Positions 1-6,594 of a DNA stretch of 8,827 nucleotides are shown here, piece by piece; the stretch's first letter is position 1, and every line of letters begins with the position of its first letter. Both the position numbers and the translations under genes were made by a program. Below the pieces are notes generated by a model, which saw only the letters and a program-made list of their open reading frames with translations, searched no databases and was not told the origin of the DNA. Source of the DNA: Clostridia bacterium (GTDB lineage Bacteria; Bacillota; Clostridia; TANB77; CAG-508); NCBI GenBank assembly GCA_900752095.1, contig CAADUD010000077.1, positions 1-8,827 of the forward strand, read 5' to 3'.

Positions 1-151
1 GTATTTTTCTTACATAACCCATCTTTTAGACTTTGATATTTTATATATAATTTAAGTACAACAAACAAAACTAAATTTTCTTTAGTTGTTGGCTTAAATG
101 TTAACTCTCTCTCTCTCTCTCTCTTACAATTTCAAGCTTTTGCTGTCTCAT
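1..151 (-). CDS. candidate phase-variable reading frame, partial, switched off as sequenced
   Basis: I do not recognise this gene. An ATG at 151-149 follows an excellent ribosome site (AAAGGAG at 164-158, 6 nt spacing), 45 nt after the stop of the upstream membrane-protein gene, so the two are probably cotranscribed. The frame reads MRQQKLEIV, then enters a run of ten AG units as alternating Arg-Glu, and stops at TAA 103-101 after 16 codons. One dinucleotide fewer (or two more) would join the start to a frame that is open from 104 to the left edge: about 34 more codons, lysine- and leucine-rich, containing KPTTKENLVLFVV and KYQSLKDGLCKKN. Seen: ribosome site, repeat and open tail. Inferred: on/off switching by repeat-length slippage. 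It could instead be a decayed gene or a chance open stretch; an AT-rich open run of this length is suggestive, not proof. Confidence 0.42.
105..124. repeat. (CT)10 / (AG)10 dinucleotide microsatellite
   Basis: Ten perfect CT units lie between AA at 103-104 and TTACAA from 125. On the minus strand they are AG units starting ten codons into the leftward frame that begins at 151. Perfect dinucleotide runs of this length are prone to slipped-strand mispairing, and the repeat number decides which frame is read downstream. Confidence 0.95.
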
Positions 152-196
152 ATTTTGCTCCTTTATTATCTTTATTTTATGAAATGCTTTCTTTAT

Positions 197-541
197 TTAA
201 GATTCTTTATTCTTTTCACTCCACCTATTAACTCTAATATTTTGATATGTTTGCAACACTTCTGAATATTTACGATACTCATCTTCCCAAACAATAGAAG
301 GAATTTTATCGTATGCTTTAAAAACCTTTTCTGCTTCTGATAGAAATATAATTTGTTCTTGAGGACTCATTAGGTTATATCTTTTTGAAAATTTATACAA
401 TTTATCTAACATTTCATTTGCTTGAATAAATCCAATGAAATCTTTAATTTTAATTCCTGCCATTCTAATTTGGAAAATAGAAGTTCCTATTAAAATTGCA
501 ATTGTAAATAGTAATAGATAAATCATTCCCATAAAATCCAT
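197..541 (-). CDS. small single-pass membrane protein of unknown function
   Basis: A 114-residue protein that I cannot assign to a named family. Residues about 4-24 form one hydrophobic segment (MIYLLLFTIAILIGTSIF) at the very N-terminus, followed by a basic stretch (R27, K31, K33). This suggests a membrane anchor with the rest in the cytoplasm. The remainder is soluble, charged and probably helical, with many aromatic residues (YNLMSPQEQIIFL, SIVWEDEYRKY), and ends in a basic tail. The start is well supported: AGGAG at 555-551 lies 9 nt upstream of the ATG, and a promoter sits at 593-621. It is divergent from the CDF exporter gene and directly upstream of the repeat-containing frame at 151. 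No function is inferred; a membrane-tethered helical adaptor would fit the shape only. Confidence 0.8.
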   Translation of the reverse strand: MDFMGMIYLLLFTIAILIGTSIFQIRMAGIKIKDFIGFIQANEMLDKLYKFSKRYNLMSPQEQIIFLSEAEKVFKAYDKIPSIVWEDEYRKYSEVLQTYQNIRVNRWSEKNKES

Positions 542-592
542 TCGTTTTTTCTCCTATAATTTCATTTTCTTCATTTTTTCTTTTGTAAAACG

Positions 593-621
593 ATAATATC
601 ACATCATTTTTTTACTTTCAA
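593..621 (-). promoter_or_regulatory. sigma-A-type promoter for the leftward genes 541 and 151
   Basis: Read on the minus strand, TTGAAA (621-616) and TATTAT (598-593) are separated by exactly 17 nt, and TG two bases before the -10 gives an extended -10. Each hexamer differs from consensus at one position. The predicted start near 586 would give a leader of about 45 nt. Confidence 0.6.
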
Positions 622-669
622 TCTTTTTTATAATATTTTTCATATTTTTCTACATTGTTTATAAAATTA

Positions 670-678
670 TGATATAAT
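670..678 (+). promoter_or_regulatory. extended -10 promoter for the CDF exporter gene
   Basis: TGATATAAT is a perfect extended -10 (TGnTATAAT), with the TATAAT hexamer at 673-678. No good -35 lies at the right distance; the nearest is a poor TTCTAC at 648-653 with a 19-nt spacer. This fits an extended -10 promoter. The predicted start near 685 lies just before the inverted repeat at 688-714. Confidence 0.55.
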
Positions 679-687
679 AAAATCTAA

Positions 688-714
688 ATAGAGATATTAA
701 TTATAAATCTCTAT
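688..714. promoter_or_regulatory. 8-bp perfect inverted repeat in the exporter leader (possible operator)
   Basis: ATAGAGAT at 688-695 pairs perfectly with ATCTCTAT at 707-714 around an 11-nt AT-only centre. It begins about 3 nt after the predicted transcription start and ends about 24 nt before the exporter ATG. The place is right for a dimeric repressor site, for example a metal sensor, or for a small leader hairpin. It is not followed by a T-run, so it is unlikely to be a terminator. The regulator is unknown. Confidence 0.45.
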
Positions 715-738
715 GTAAAAAGATAGGAATGAAAACAT

Positions 739-1597
739 ATGGATCGTTTTGAGCAGACAAAAAAGGCAGGATTATTGGGTATTTTAGGCAATTTATTTTT
801 GCTAATTATAAAGGTTGCTGCACGGCTTTTTCTTTAAAAGTCAGGCTATGATTGCTGATGCTGCCAATAGTGCAAGCGATATTTTTGCTTCTTTAATGAC
901 TTTTATTGGTAATAAAATTGCAAGTGAACCTAAAGACCATTCTCATAATTTTGGACATGGAAAAGCAGAATATATTTTTTCTATGTTTATTGCTATTTCC
1001 ATGATTGTGGTTTCTTTTAAACTACTTTATGATTCTCTTCAAAGTTTACTTGTAGGAAGTAAATTAGTTTTTTCTTGGTTTTTAGTATTAGTTTGTATTC
1101 TTACTATTGCTGTGAAGCTAACTCTTTTTCTATATACTCGTAAACTTTCTAAAAAATATACTAATATCTTGTTAGAAGCCAACCAAAAAGATCATAGAAA
1201 CGATTGTATTATAACTAGCTTTACTCTTATTTCTATTTTATTAACATTAATCAATATTTATTGGTTTGATGGAGTAGTTGGTATTGGAATTTCTATTTGG
1301 ATTTGTATTACAGGTGTAAAAATCTTTATAGAAAGTTATAATGTGTTAATGGATATTTCTCTAGATGATAAAACTGAAGAATTGATTTTAGATATAGCAC
1401 ACCATTATAAAGAAATACAAAAAGTGGATGAAATTTCATCCACTCCTGTTGGTTATCAATATGTAGTAGTTCTTACCATTTATGTTGATGGTAATATGAC
1501 TACTTTTGAAAGCCATAAATTAGCCGATAATTTAGAAAAAGATGTAACCAAATTAGATAAAATTTATAAAGCTATTGTACATGTTAACCCTATTTAA
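739..1597 (+). pseudogene. cation diffusion facilitator (CDF) metal exporter with a +1 frameshift near codon 28
   Basis: CDF proteins are membrane metal/proton antiporters that expel divalent cations. The frame from ATG 739 (AGGA at 725-728) encodes MDRFEQTKKAGLLGILGN and most of TM1, then hits TAA at 835-837. The family sequence continues one base over, from about 824 to the stop at 1595. Removing one base near C823 joins the halves as KVAAGFFFKSQAMIADA, restoring the conserved glycine and the usual spacing and giving a 285-residue protein of normal length. In repaired numbering, TM2 carries N43-SAS-D47 and the TM4-TM5 region carries D151-HRN-D155, an N/D/D/D transport site like that described for pneumococcal MntE-type manganese exporters. 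A histidine-rich DHSHNFGHG segment and a C-terminal cytoplasmic domain follow. A TTG at 815 could only start a fragment lacking TM1. Recent mutation, assembly error or recoding are all possible. Confidence 0.85.
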
Positions 1598-4040
1598 TAA
1601 CGATCTCCTCATTTTCTACTTTTGCTACTGCTTTTTGATGTGGTTTCATTTTACCATCTAAAATGGCTTCTGCAATTTTATCTTCTAATAAGTTTTGAAT
1701 TGCTCTTTTTAAAGGTCTTGCTCCATAGTTAACATCAATTCCTTTTTTGGCAATTAGTTCTTTTACGCTATCATCAATGGTTAATTCCATATTTTGTTCT
1801 TGCAAACGTTTTGTTACTTGAGATAGCATAATATCAATAATTTGTTTAATATCTTCTTCGTTTAGTTTATGGAATACAATAATTTCATCAATACGGTTAA
1901 TAAATTCTGGTCTAAACTCTTTCTTTAATTCTCCCATAACATCTTTTTTAATAGCTTCATATTCTTTTTGTGTTTCTTCTTTTTTGTTATTATTAGCAGT
2001 AAAGCCTAAAGTATTTTTGTCTGTAATTAACCTAGCACCAATGTTAGATGTCATAATAATAACTGTATTTTTAAAATTAACTATTCTTCCTTGGCTATCT
2101 GTTAAACGTCCATCATCTAAAATTTGTAGTAACATATTCATAACGTCTGGATGTGCTTTTTCTATTTCATCAAATAGAATAACAGAATATGGTTTTCTTC
2201 TTATTTTTTCTGTTAATTGTCCTCCTTCGTCAAAACCTACATATCCTGGAGGTGAACCAATTAGTTTTGCAACAGAATGTGGTTCCATATATTCGGACAT
2301 ATCTATACGAATCATGGCATTTTCGTTACCAAATAAGCTTTCTGCTAATGCCTTAGAAAGTTCTGTTTTACCAACACCTGTTGGTCCTAAGAATAGGAAA
2401 GAACCAATTGGACGGTTAGGATCTTTTAAACCTACTCTTCCTCTTCTAATTGCTTTTGCAACTGCTTCTACTGCTTCGTTTTGGCCAATAACTCTTTTAT
2501 GCAAAGTTTCTTCTAGTGTTTTTAATTTTTCGTTTTCGCTTTGTGTTAATTTCTGAACTGGTACGCCTGTCCAACTAGAAACAACTTCTGCAATATCTTC
2601 TTCGGTTAAAGTGGTAATACTTTTTGTATTTTTGCTTTCCCATTTTTCTTTTTCTTTGGCTAATTTTTCTTTAGCTTCTCTTTCTTTATCACGAATAGAA
2701 GCTGCTTTTTCAAAGTCTTGGGAACGGATTGCTTCTTCTTTTTCTTTATCTAGTTGTGCTATTTTATCACTTAACTTTTTCAAAGAATCTGGTTCTGTAT
2801 AAGTTCTCATTTTTACCTTTGACGCTGCTTCATCAATTAAGTCTATTGCTTTATCTGGTAAAAATCTATCATTAATATATCTTGTAGATAATTCAACAGA
2901 AGCTTTTATTGCTTCATCTGTAATTTTTACATTATGATGTGCTTCATATTTATCTCTAATACCTTTTAGAATTTCTACAGTTTCTTCTTGGCTTGGCTCT
3001 CCAACTGTTACTGGGCTAAAACGTCTTTCTAATGCACTATCTTTTTCAATATATTTACGATATTCATTTAAAGTAGTTGCACCAATTACTTGGACTTCAC
3101 CTCTTGCCAATAATGGTTTTAGAATATTAGCTGCATCTACAGCCCCTTCTGCAGAACCTGCCCCTACAATGGTATGAACCTCATCAATAAATAAAATAAC
3201 ATCTCCTGCTTTTTTTACTTCTTCTAAGCATTTTTTAATTCTCTCTTCAAAATCTCCACGGTATTTTGCTCCTGCTACCATACTAGCAATATCGAGGCTT
3301 ACTACTCTTTTATTTTTAAGCATTTGTGGAACATCTTCTGCTACTATCTTTTCTGCCAAACCTTCTACTACTGCTGTTTTACCAACTCCTGGTTCACCAA
3401 TTAAACAAGGATTATTTTTAGTTCTCCTAGATAAAATCTGAATAACTCTTTCAATTTCCTCTTTTCTTCCTATTACTGGATCCAATTTTCCTTCTCTAGC
3501 ACGTTTGGTCAAATCTCCTCCAAATTGATTTAATGTAGGTGTTTGATTATAGCTTCCTTTTGCCTTAGAAGTATTTGCCTTTTCAGAACTACTAGCACTT
3601 TCTTCTTCATTTACTACCTTTAAAATTTCATTATATAGTTTTTGTGGATTTACATTTAAATCCATCATAATACGAACAGCAACACTATCTCCTTCACGCA
3701 TAATACCAATTAAAAGATGTTCTGTACCAATAAATTCAGAACCTAATTTTCTTGCTTCTATAAAAGCATTTTCAATTACTCTTTTACTTCTTGGAGTAAA
3801 ACCAATGGTAGTTTCATCCTCTATTGGATCACCTCTTCCAATTAATACTTCAATTGCTTCTGCCACTTTTTCACTAGTTACCTCTTGCATATTAAGTACT
3901 TGGCTTGCCACACCACTACCTTCTTTTACTAAACCATATAAAATATGTTCTGTACCTATATAATTATGCCCAAATTCAGCTGCTAACTCAGCTGCTAATT
4001 CTAGTGCTTTTTCAGCACGATTTGTAAATTTATATGTCAT
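1590..4040 (-). CDS. clpC: ATP-dependent unfoldase ClpC (AAA+, ClpP partner)
   Basis: A full-length, 816-residue Hsp100 unfoldase that delivers proteins to the ClpP protease. The N domain (about 4-145, two Clp repeats) carries GTEH motifs with E31 and E107, equivalent to the phosphoarginine-pocket glutamates of Bacillus ClpC. NBD1 has Walker A GEPGVGKT (215-222), Walker B LFIDE ending at E287, and arginines 339-340. The coiled-coil M domain (about 415-465) contains a UVR-like segment with F443 at the tip position, where adaptors such as McsA or MecA bind. NBD2 has Walker A GPTGVGKT (552-559), pore loop GYVG (599-602), Walker B D624-E625 and sensor-2 GAR (773-775). The LGF tripeptide (678-680) is the ClpP-docking loop. 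AGGAG lies 5 nt before ATG 4040. It is the last gene of the ctsR operon; its stop overlaps the convergent exporter gene by 8 bp. Confidence 0.97.
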   Translation of the reverse strand: MTYKFTNRAEKALELAAELAAEFGHNYIGTEHILYGLVKEGSGVASQVLNMQEVTSEKVAEAIEVLIGRGDPIEDETTIGFTPRSKRVIENAFIEARKLGSEFIGTEHLLIGIMREGDSVAVRIMMDLNVNPQKLYNEILKVVNEEESASSSEKANTSKAKGSYNQTPTLNQFGGDLTKRAREGKLDPVIGRKEEIERVIQILSRRTKNNPCLIGEPGVGKTAVVEGLAEKIVAEDVPQMLKNKRVVSLDIASMVAGAKYRGDFEERIKKCLEEVKKAGDVILFIDEVHTIVGAGSAEGAVDAANILKPLLARGEVQVIGATTLNEYRKYIEKDSALERRFSPVTVGEPSQEETVEILKGIRDKYEAHHNVKITDEAIKASVELSTRYINDRFLPDKAIDLIDEAASKVKMRTYTEPDSLKKLSDKIAQLDKEKEEAIRSQDFEKAASIRDKEREAKEKLAKEKEKWESKNTKSITTLTEEDIAEVVSSWTGVPVQKLTQSENEKLKTLEETLHKRVIGQNEAVEAVAKAIRRGRVGLKDPNRPIGSFLFLGPTGVGKTELSKALAESLFGNENAMIRIDMSEYMEPHSVAKLIGSPPGYVGFDEGGQLTEKIRRKPYSVILFDEIEKAHPDVMNMLLQILDDGRLTDSQGRIVNFKNTVIIMTSNIGARLITDKNTLGFTANNNKKEETQKEYEAIKKDVMGELKKEFRPEFINRIDEIIVFHKLNEEDIKQIIDIMLSQVTKRLQEQNMELTIDDSVKELIAKKGIDVNYGARPLKRAIQNLLEDKIAEAILDGKMKPHQKAVAKVENEEIVIK

Positions 4041-4054
4041 AATTTCTCCTTTCT

Positions 4055-4075
4055 GGGGACGGATGAGAATGCCCC
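4055..4075. repeat. GC-rich imperfect inverted repeat between mcsB and clpC
   Basis: GGGGAC (4055-4060) faces GCCCC (4071-4075) around a 10-nt centre, giving four G-C pairs plus one more past a bulged base. It stands out as GC-rich in a very AT-rich gap and ends just 2 nt upstream of the clpC ribosome site (4046-4052). The GGGGACGG core resembles REP-like GGGGAC...GTCCCC palindromes scattered through some clostridial genomes. A weak leader hairpin is the alternative. Confidence 0.4.
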
Positions 4076-4107
4076 TATTTCTTTACTTTCAATTAATTAT
4101 TTAAATA

Positions 4108-5124
4108 CTAACTTTTTATAATCTGTTTGATAACTTCTGGTCTTTTAATTTCTCTTTCGTAACCATCTAGTGGTTTACCTACATATTTTTGCAAATTTGC
4201 AGGCTGATTATACAAATATAATTTTGAAACTTTACTGTCTGTTAATTCTTTAATAATTCCTAAATCTGTTCCTAATTTTACATAGGATAGAAGCTTTTTA
4301 CATTCATCTGAAGAAAGTTTGGTTGCATAGGCAAGTGTTCCATAAGCACGGTAAACTCTATCTTCTAAGTCTATAGAATTTTTTGCCAAATATTTTCTTG
4401 CCATTCTTTCTTGTTCAATTACCTTTTCTGTAATTAAATTTAAGTTTTTAATAATATCATTTTCTGTAAGCCCTAGTGTTTGATTATTAGAAATTTGATA
4501 AATATCTCCTTGACTTTGTGTTCCTTCTCCATAAATCCCACGAATATTCATTCCAAATCCATTTACTACATTCAAAATTTTAGTAATATTACCAGTCATA
4601 GTTAGCGCAGGCAAATGAACCATAACAGATGCTCTCATTGCAGTACCAACATTGGTAGGGCATGCTGTTAAATAACCATATTTTGGATGACAAGCATAAT
4701 GCAAGCAATTATCTAACTTCTCGTCTATTTCGATGGCTAAATTCTTTAAGTTTTCTAAATCTAATCCGGAACAAAAAACCTGCATACGAATATGATCTTC
4801 TTCATTAATCATCATACATATATTTTCTTCATCGTTAACAATAATTGCTCCCTTTTTTTCTTTGTCTGCTGCAAATTCTGGACTAATTACATGCTTTTCC
4901 ACTAAGCTTACTTTTGTAATATCATCCAAATCTTCCAAACGAATAAATTTTAAACCATATCCTAAACTTGGTGTAACTTCTTTCATTTTTTCTAATACTT
5001 CTTCTGCTTGTTCTTTCGAAAATTTCGTAGGAAATGGAATATCATCTAAATTTCTAGCAAGCCTAACTCTAGAGCTTATAACTACATCAGAATCTTTTCC
5101 ATTTTGTAAGTACCAATTTAACAT
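4108..5124 (-). CDS. mcsB: protein-arginine kinase McsB
   Basis: A 338-residue phosphagen-kinase-fold enzyme that transfers phosphate from ATP to arginine side chains, marking proteins for ClpC-ClpP and inactivating CtsR. Visible family motifs are ISSRVRLARNL (16-26), INEEDHIRMQ (106-115, acidic catalytic and nucleotide-binding region), and YLTACPTNVGTAMRASVMVH (151-170) with the active-site cysteine C155 and phosphate-binding R164. The length is near normal, slightly shorter than the Bacillus enzyme. The C-terminal phosphoarginine-sensing motif, R-D-x-x-R in Bacillus and Geobacillus, reads R324-E-I-K-R328 here, a conservative Asp-to-Glu change. The start is firm: AGGAGG at 5137-5132 is 7 nt from ATG 5124. 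It lies 79 nt after mcsA and 67 nt before clpC, on the same strand and evidently in the same operon. Confidence 0.96.
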   Translation of the reverse strand: MLNWYLQNGKDSDVVISSRVRLARNLDDIPFPTKFSKEQAEEVLEKMKEVTPSLGYGLKFIRLEDLDDITKVSLVEKHVISPEFAADKEKKGAIIVNDEENICMMINEEDHIRMQVFCSGLDLENLKNLAIEIDEKLDNCLHYACHPKYGYLTACPTNVGTAMRASVMVHLPALTMTGNITKILNVVNGFGMNIRGIYGEGTQSQGDIYQISNNQTLGLTENDIIKNLNLITEKVIEQERMARKYLAKNSIDLEDRVYRAYGTLAYATKLSSDECKKLLSYVKLGTDLGIIKELTDSKVSKLYLYNQPANLQKYVGKPLDGYEREIKRPEVIKQIIKS

Positions 5125-5203
5125 AGTTTTTCCTCCTTTTAAATGTTCTTTTCTCCCTAAATAAGAAGAACTTTTAATATTCAGTTTTTTTAGTTTTTAT
5201 CTC

Positions 5204-5812
5204 TTATTTTTCATTGTACTTTTTAATTTCGTCTCTTATTTTAGCTGCTTCTTCATAACGCTCCTCTTTAATAGCTTGTTTTAATTCCGCATTTAGTTTT
5301 TCTAGTTTCTCTTGAATTTCATTTTTTACACTTGATTTCTTTGTTTCTGCTTTACCTTTTGAGTTTTCGCCCTTACTTTCTTTTTGTTTTAATTTTTCTA
5401 AATCTTCTGCAACAGATTTTTTCTCTTGATTAGATAATTTGCTTCTTCTGCCTACATGCATAGAAGATCCATGAATATTTTTAAAAACAGAATCTAAAGT
5501 ATCTGCAAAAATATCATAACAATGACTACAACCAAATTTACCAGTGTCTACAAATTCATCATAAGTCATTCCACAATTATCACATTGTAAGCTTCCTGTT
5601 TTTGTAAAACTTGGCAAAAATTGTGTATCCATAGCATCATTTAAGAAATCTCCTAAAAAACTAGAAAAATTAATTGGCATATTAAAATCTAAGCTTTCTA
5701 AACCTAAACTTTTAGCACATTTATCGCAAAGTGCCATTTCTTTTTTTACTCCATTAATAATTTGAGTATAACGAAAATTTACTTCATTTTTTCCACAATT
5801 TTGACATAACAT
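5204..5812 (-). CDS. mcsA: McsA, zinc-binding activator of McsB
   Basis: McsA binds and activates the arginine kinase McsB and links it to ClpC. From ATG 5812 the protein has 202 residues. Four CxxC pairs are visible at C3/C6, C29/C32, C77/C80 and C95/C98, consistent with two zinc sites. A charged Lys/Glu/Ser-rich linker (about 125-162) and a C-terminal UVR motif (about 166-199, with EERYEEAAKIRDEIKKY) follow; this motif resembles the ClpC M-domain helix. The in-frame TTG at 5821 is a poor start because it lies only 1 nt from GGAGG (5827-5823). The ATG at 5812 has 10 nt spacing and gives MLCQNC, matching the Bacillus MICQEC start. It lies 106 nt downstream of ctsR and 79 nt upstream of mcsB. 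Confidence 0.95.
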   Translation of the reverse strand: MLCQNCGKNEVNFRYTQIINGVKKEMALCDKCAKSLGLESLDFNMPINFSSFLGDFLNDAMDTQFLPSFTKTGSLQCDNCGMTYDEFVDTGKFGCSHCYDIFADTLDSVFKNIHGSSMHVGRRSKLSNQEKKSVAEDLEKLKQKESKGENSKGKAETKKSSVKNEIQEKLEKLNAELKQAIKEERYEEAAKIRDEIKKYNEK

Positions 5813-5918
5813 AACTATCAAACCTCCTTATTTTGATTTTATTATATGACTTTTTAATTGCTAAATTCATTTTGATGTTTTGTCTCTATTGTATGTTTAA
5901 TTTTTTACTAATGTATGT

Positions 5919-6371
5919 TCAGTCCTCTACTAAATTAATGAGCATATTTTTAAAAATATTTGCTCGCACATTATCTCTTATTTCTGGTGAAATGGTTAAT
6001 ACATTATCACTAGTTGCTACTTTTAAAAGTTTTGCTTCTGTTTTAGATATAATACCTTCTGATAGAAAATTACTAATAAAAATGTCTACTTCCTGTGATG
6101 TAATTTTATTACCAACACTACTAATTGCATGCATTAAATAATTACTTTTCGTAATATTAATTTTTTTAATTTTAATATGACCTCCTCCACCTCTTTTACT
6201 TTCTACATAGTAACCTTGTGATGGATTAAATCTGGTGGAGATAACATAATTAATTTGAGATGGTACACAATTAAAATGCTGTGCTAAATCATTTCTTTGA
6301 ATTTCTATAAAATCATCATCATCTGAAAACATGTCTTTGATAAATTCTTCTATCATATCAGATATTCTCAT
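5919..6371 (-). CDS. ctsR: transcriptional repressor CtsR of class III stress genes
   Basis: A 150-residue, full-length CtsR, the dimeric winged-helix repressor of clp genes that loses DNA binding on heat or when modified by McsB. The N-terminal helix-turn-helix (about 22-47, with DLAQHFNCVPSQINYVIST) is followed by the diagnostic wing ESKRGGGGHIKI (57-68). R60 and the tetraglycine loop (61-64) match the thermosensing DNA-contact loop, and R60 corresponds to the arginine phosphorylated by McsB in Geobacillus. The helical C-terminal dimer domain covers about 75-150. AGGAAGTG lies about 6 nt before ATG 6371. It is the first gene of the operon and its own operator lies about 90 nt upstream at 6457-6473, so it is autoregulated. 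Confidence 0.96.
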   Translation of the reverse strand: MRISDMIEEFIKDMFSDDDDFIEIQRNDLAQHFNCVPSQINYVISTRFNPSQGYYVESKRGGGGHIKIKKINITKSNYLMHAISSVGNKITSQEVDIFISNFLSEGIISKTEAKLLKVATSDNVLTISPEIRDNVRANIFKNMLINLVED

Positions 6372-6456
6372 TTCATCACTTCCTATCTTTATTAATAAAT
6401 CATTATTTTAAGTTATGTTCTTTTATTTGTATTTGTATTTTTATTATTGTTTTGTC

Positions 6457-6473
6457 TTTGACTTTCTTTGACC
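6457..6473 (-). promoter_or_regulatory. CtsR operator (heptad direct repeat)
   Basis: On the minus strand the site reads GGTCAAA-GAA-AGTCAAA, an exact fit to the CtsR consensus RGTCAAA-NAN-RGTCAAA. It occupies about +3 to +20 relative to the transcription start predicted from the promoter at 6483-6510, so bound CtsR would block initiation of the whole operon. Confidence 0.93.
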
Positions 6474-6482
6474 TATATAAAT

Positions 6483-6510
6483 ATTATACTCTCTTTTTAG
6501 AAAATGTCAA
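6483..6510 (-). promoter_or_regulatory. consensus sigma-A promoter of the ctsR-mcsA-mcsB-clpC operon
   Basis: On the minus strand, TTGACA (6510-6505) and TATAAT (6488-6483) both match consensus perfectly, with a 16-nt spacer. The start is expected near 6476, giving a leader of about 105 nt before ctsR. A promoter this strong is sensible only under tight repression, which the adjacent CtsR box provides. Confidence 0.9.
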
Positions 6511-6513
6511 TAT

Positions 6514-6535
6514 TTTTATGTGAATTTTATGTGAA
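6514..6535. repeat. tandem 11-bp direct repeat directly upstream of the ctsR -35 box
   Basis: TTTTATGTGAA occurs twice back to back (6514-6524 and 6525-6535), followed by TTT. It begins 3 bp beyond the -35 hexamer. The 11-bp period is about one helical turn, so both copies face the same side of the DNA. It could be a binding site for a second regulator, an A/T-rich upstream element, or a chance duplication. Confidence 0.75.
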
Positions 6536-6594
6536 TTTCTGATATCTTGACAGTTCTTCTTGCAAATGTAGCCCTGTGTCTACAACAACACTGG

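Noticed and set aside
815..1597. TTG at 815 as the true start of the exporter gene
   Set aside because: It has no properly spaced ribosome site, it would remove the first membrane helix, and a good ATG with family-like N-terminal sequence lies at 739 in the neighbouring frame.
1984..2802. Rightward open frames opposite clpC
   Set aside because: They lie wholly antisense to a strongly conserved gene, lack ribosome sites and show no recognisable protein features.
3504..3513. GGTCAAA-like heptad inside clpC
   Set aside because: A single half-site inside coding sequence with no second heptad at the required spacing; not a CtsR box.
5204..5821. TTG at 5821 as the start of mcsA
   Set aside because: It lies 1 nt from the GGAGG sequence. 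The ATG at 5812 is better spaced and gives the N-terminus typical of McsA.
4862..6141. Rightward open frames opposite mcsB (4862-5164) and ctsR (5833-6141)
   Set aside because: They are antisense to well-supported genes and have no independent evidence of coding.
6567..6584. Small TGTAG/CTACA hairpin between the palindrome and the ctsR promoter
   Set aside because: Only five base pairs with an 8-nt loop and no T-run; not strong enough to annotate alone.
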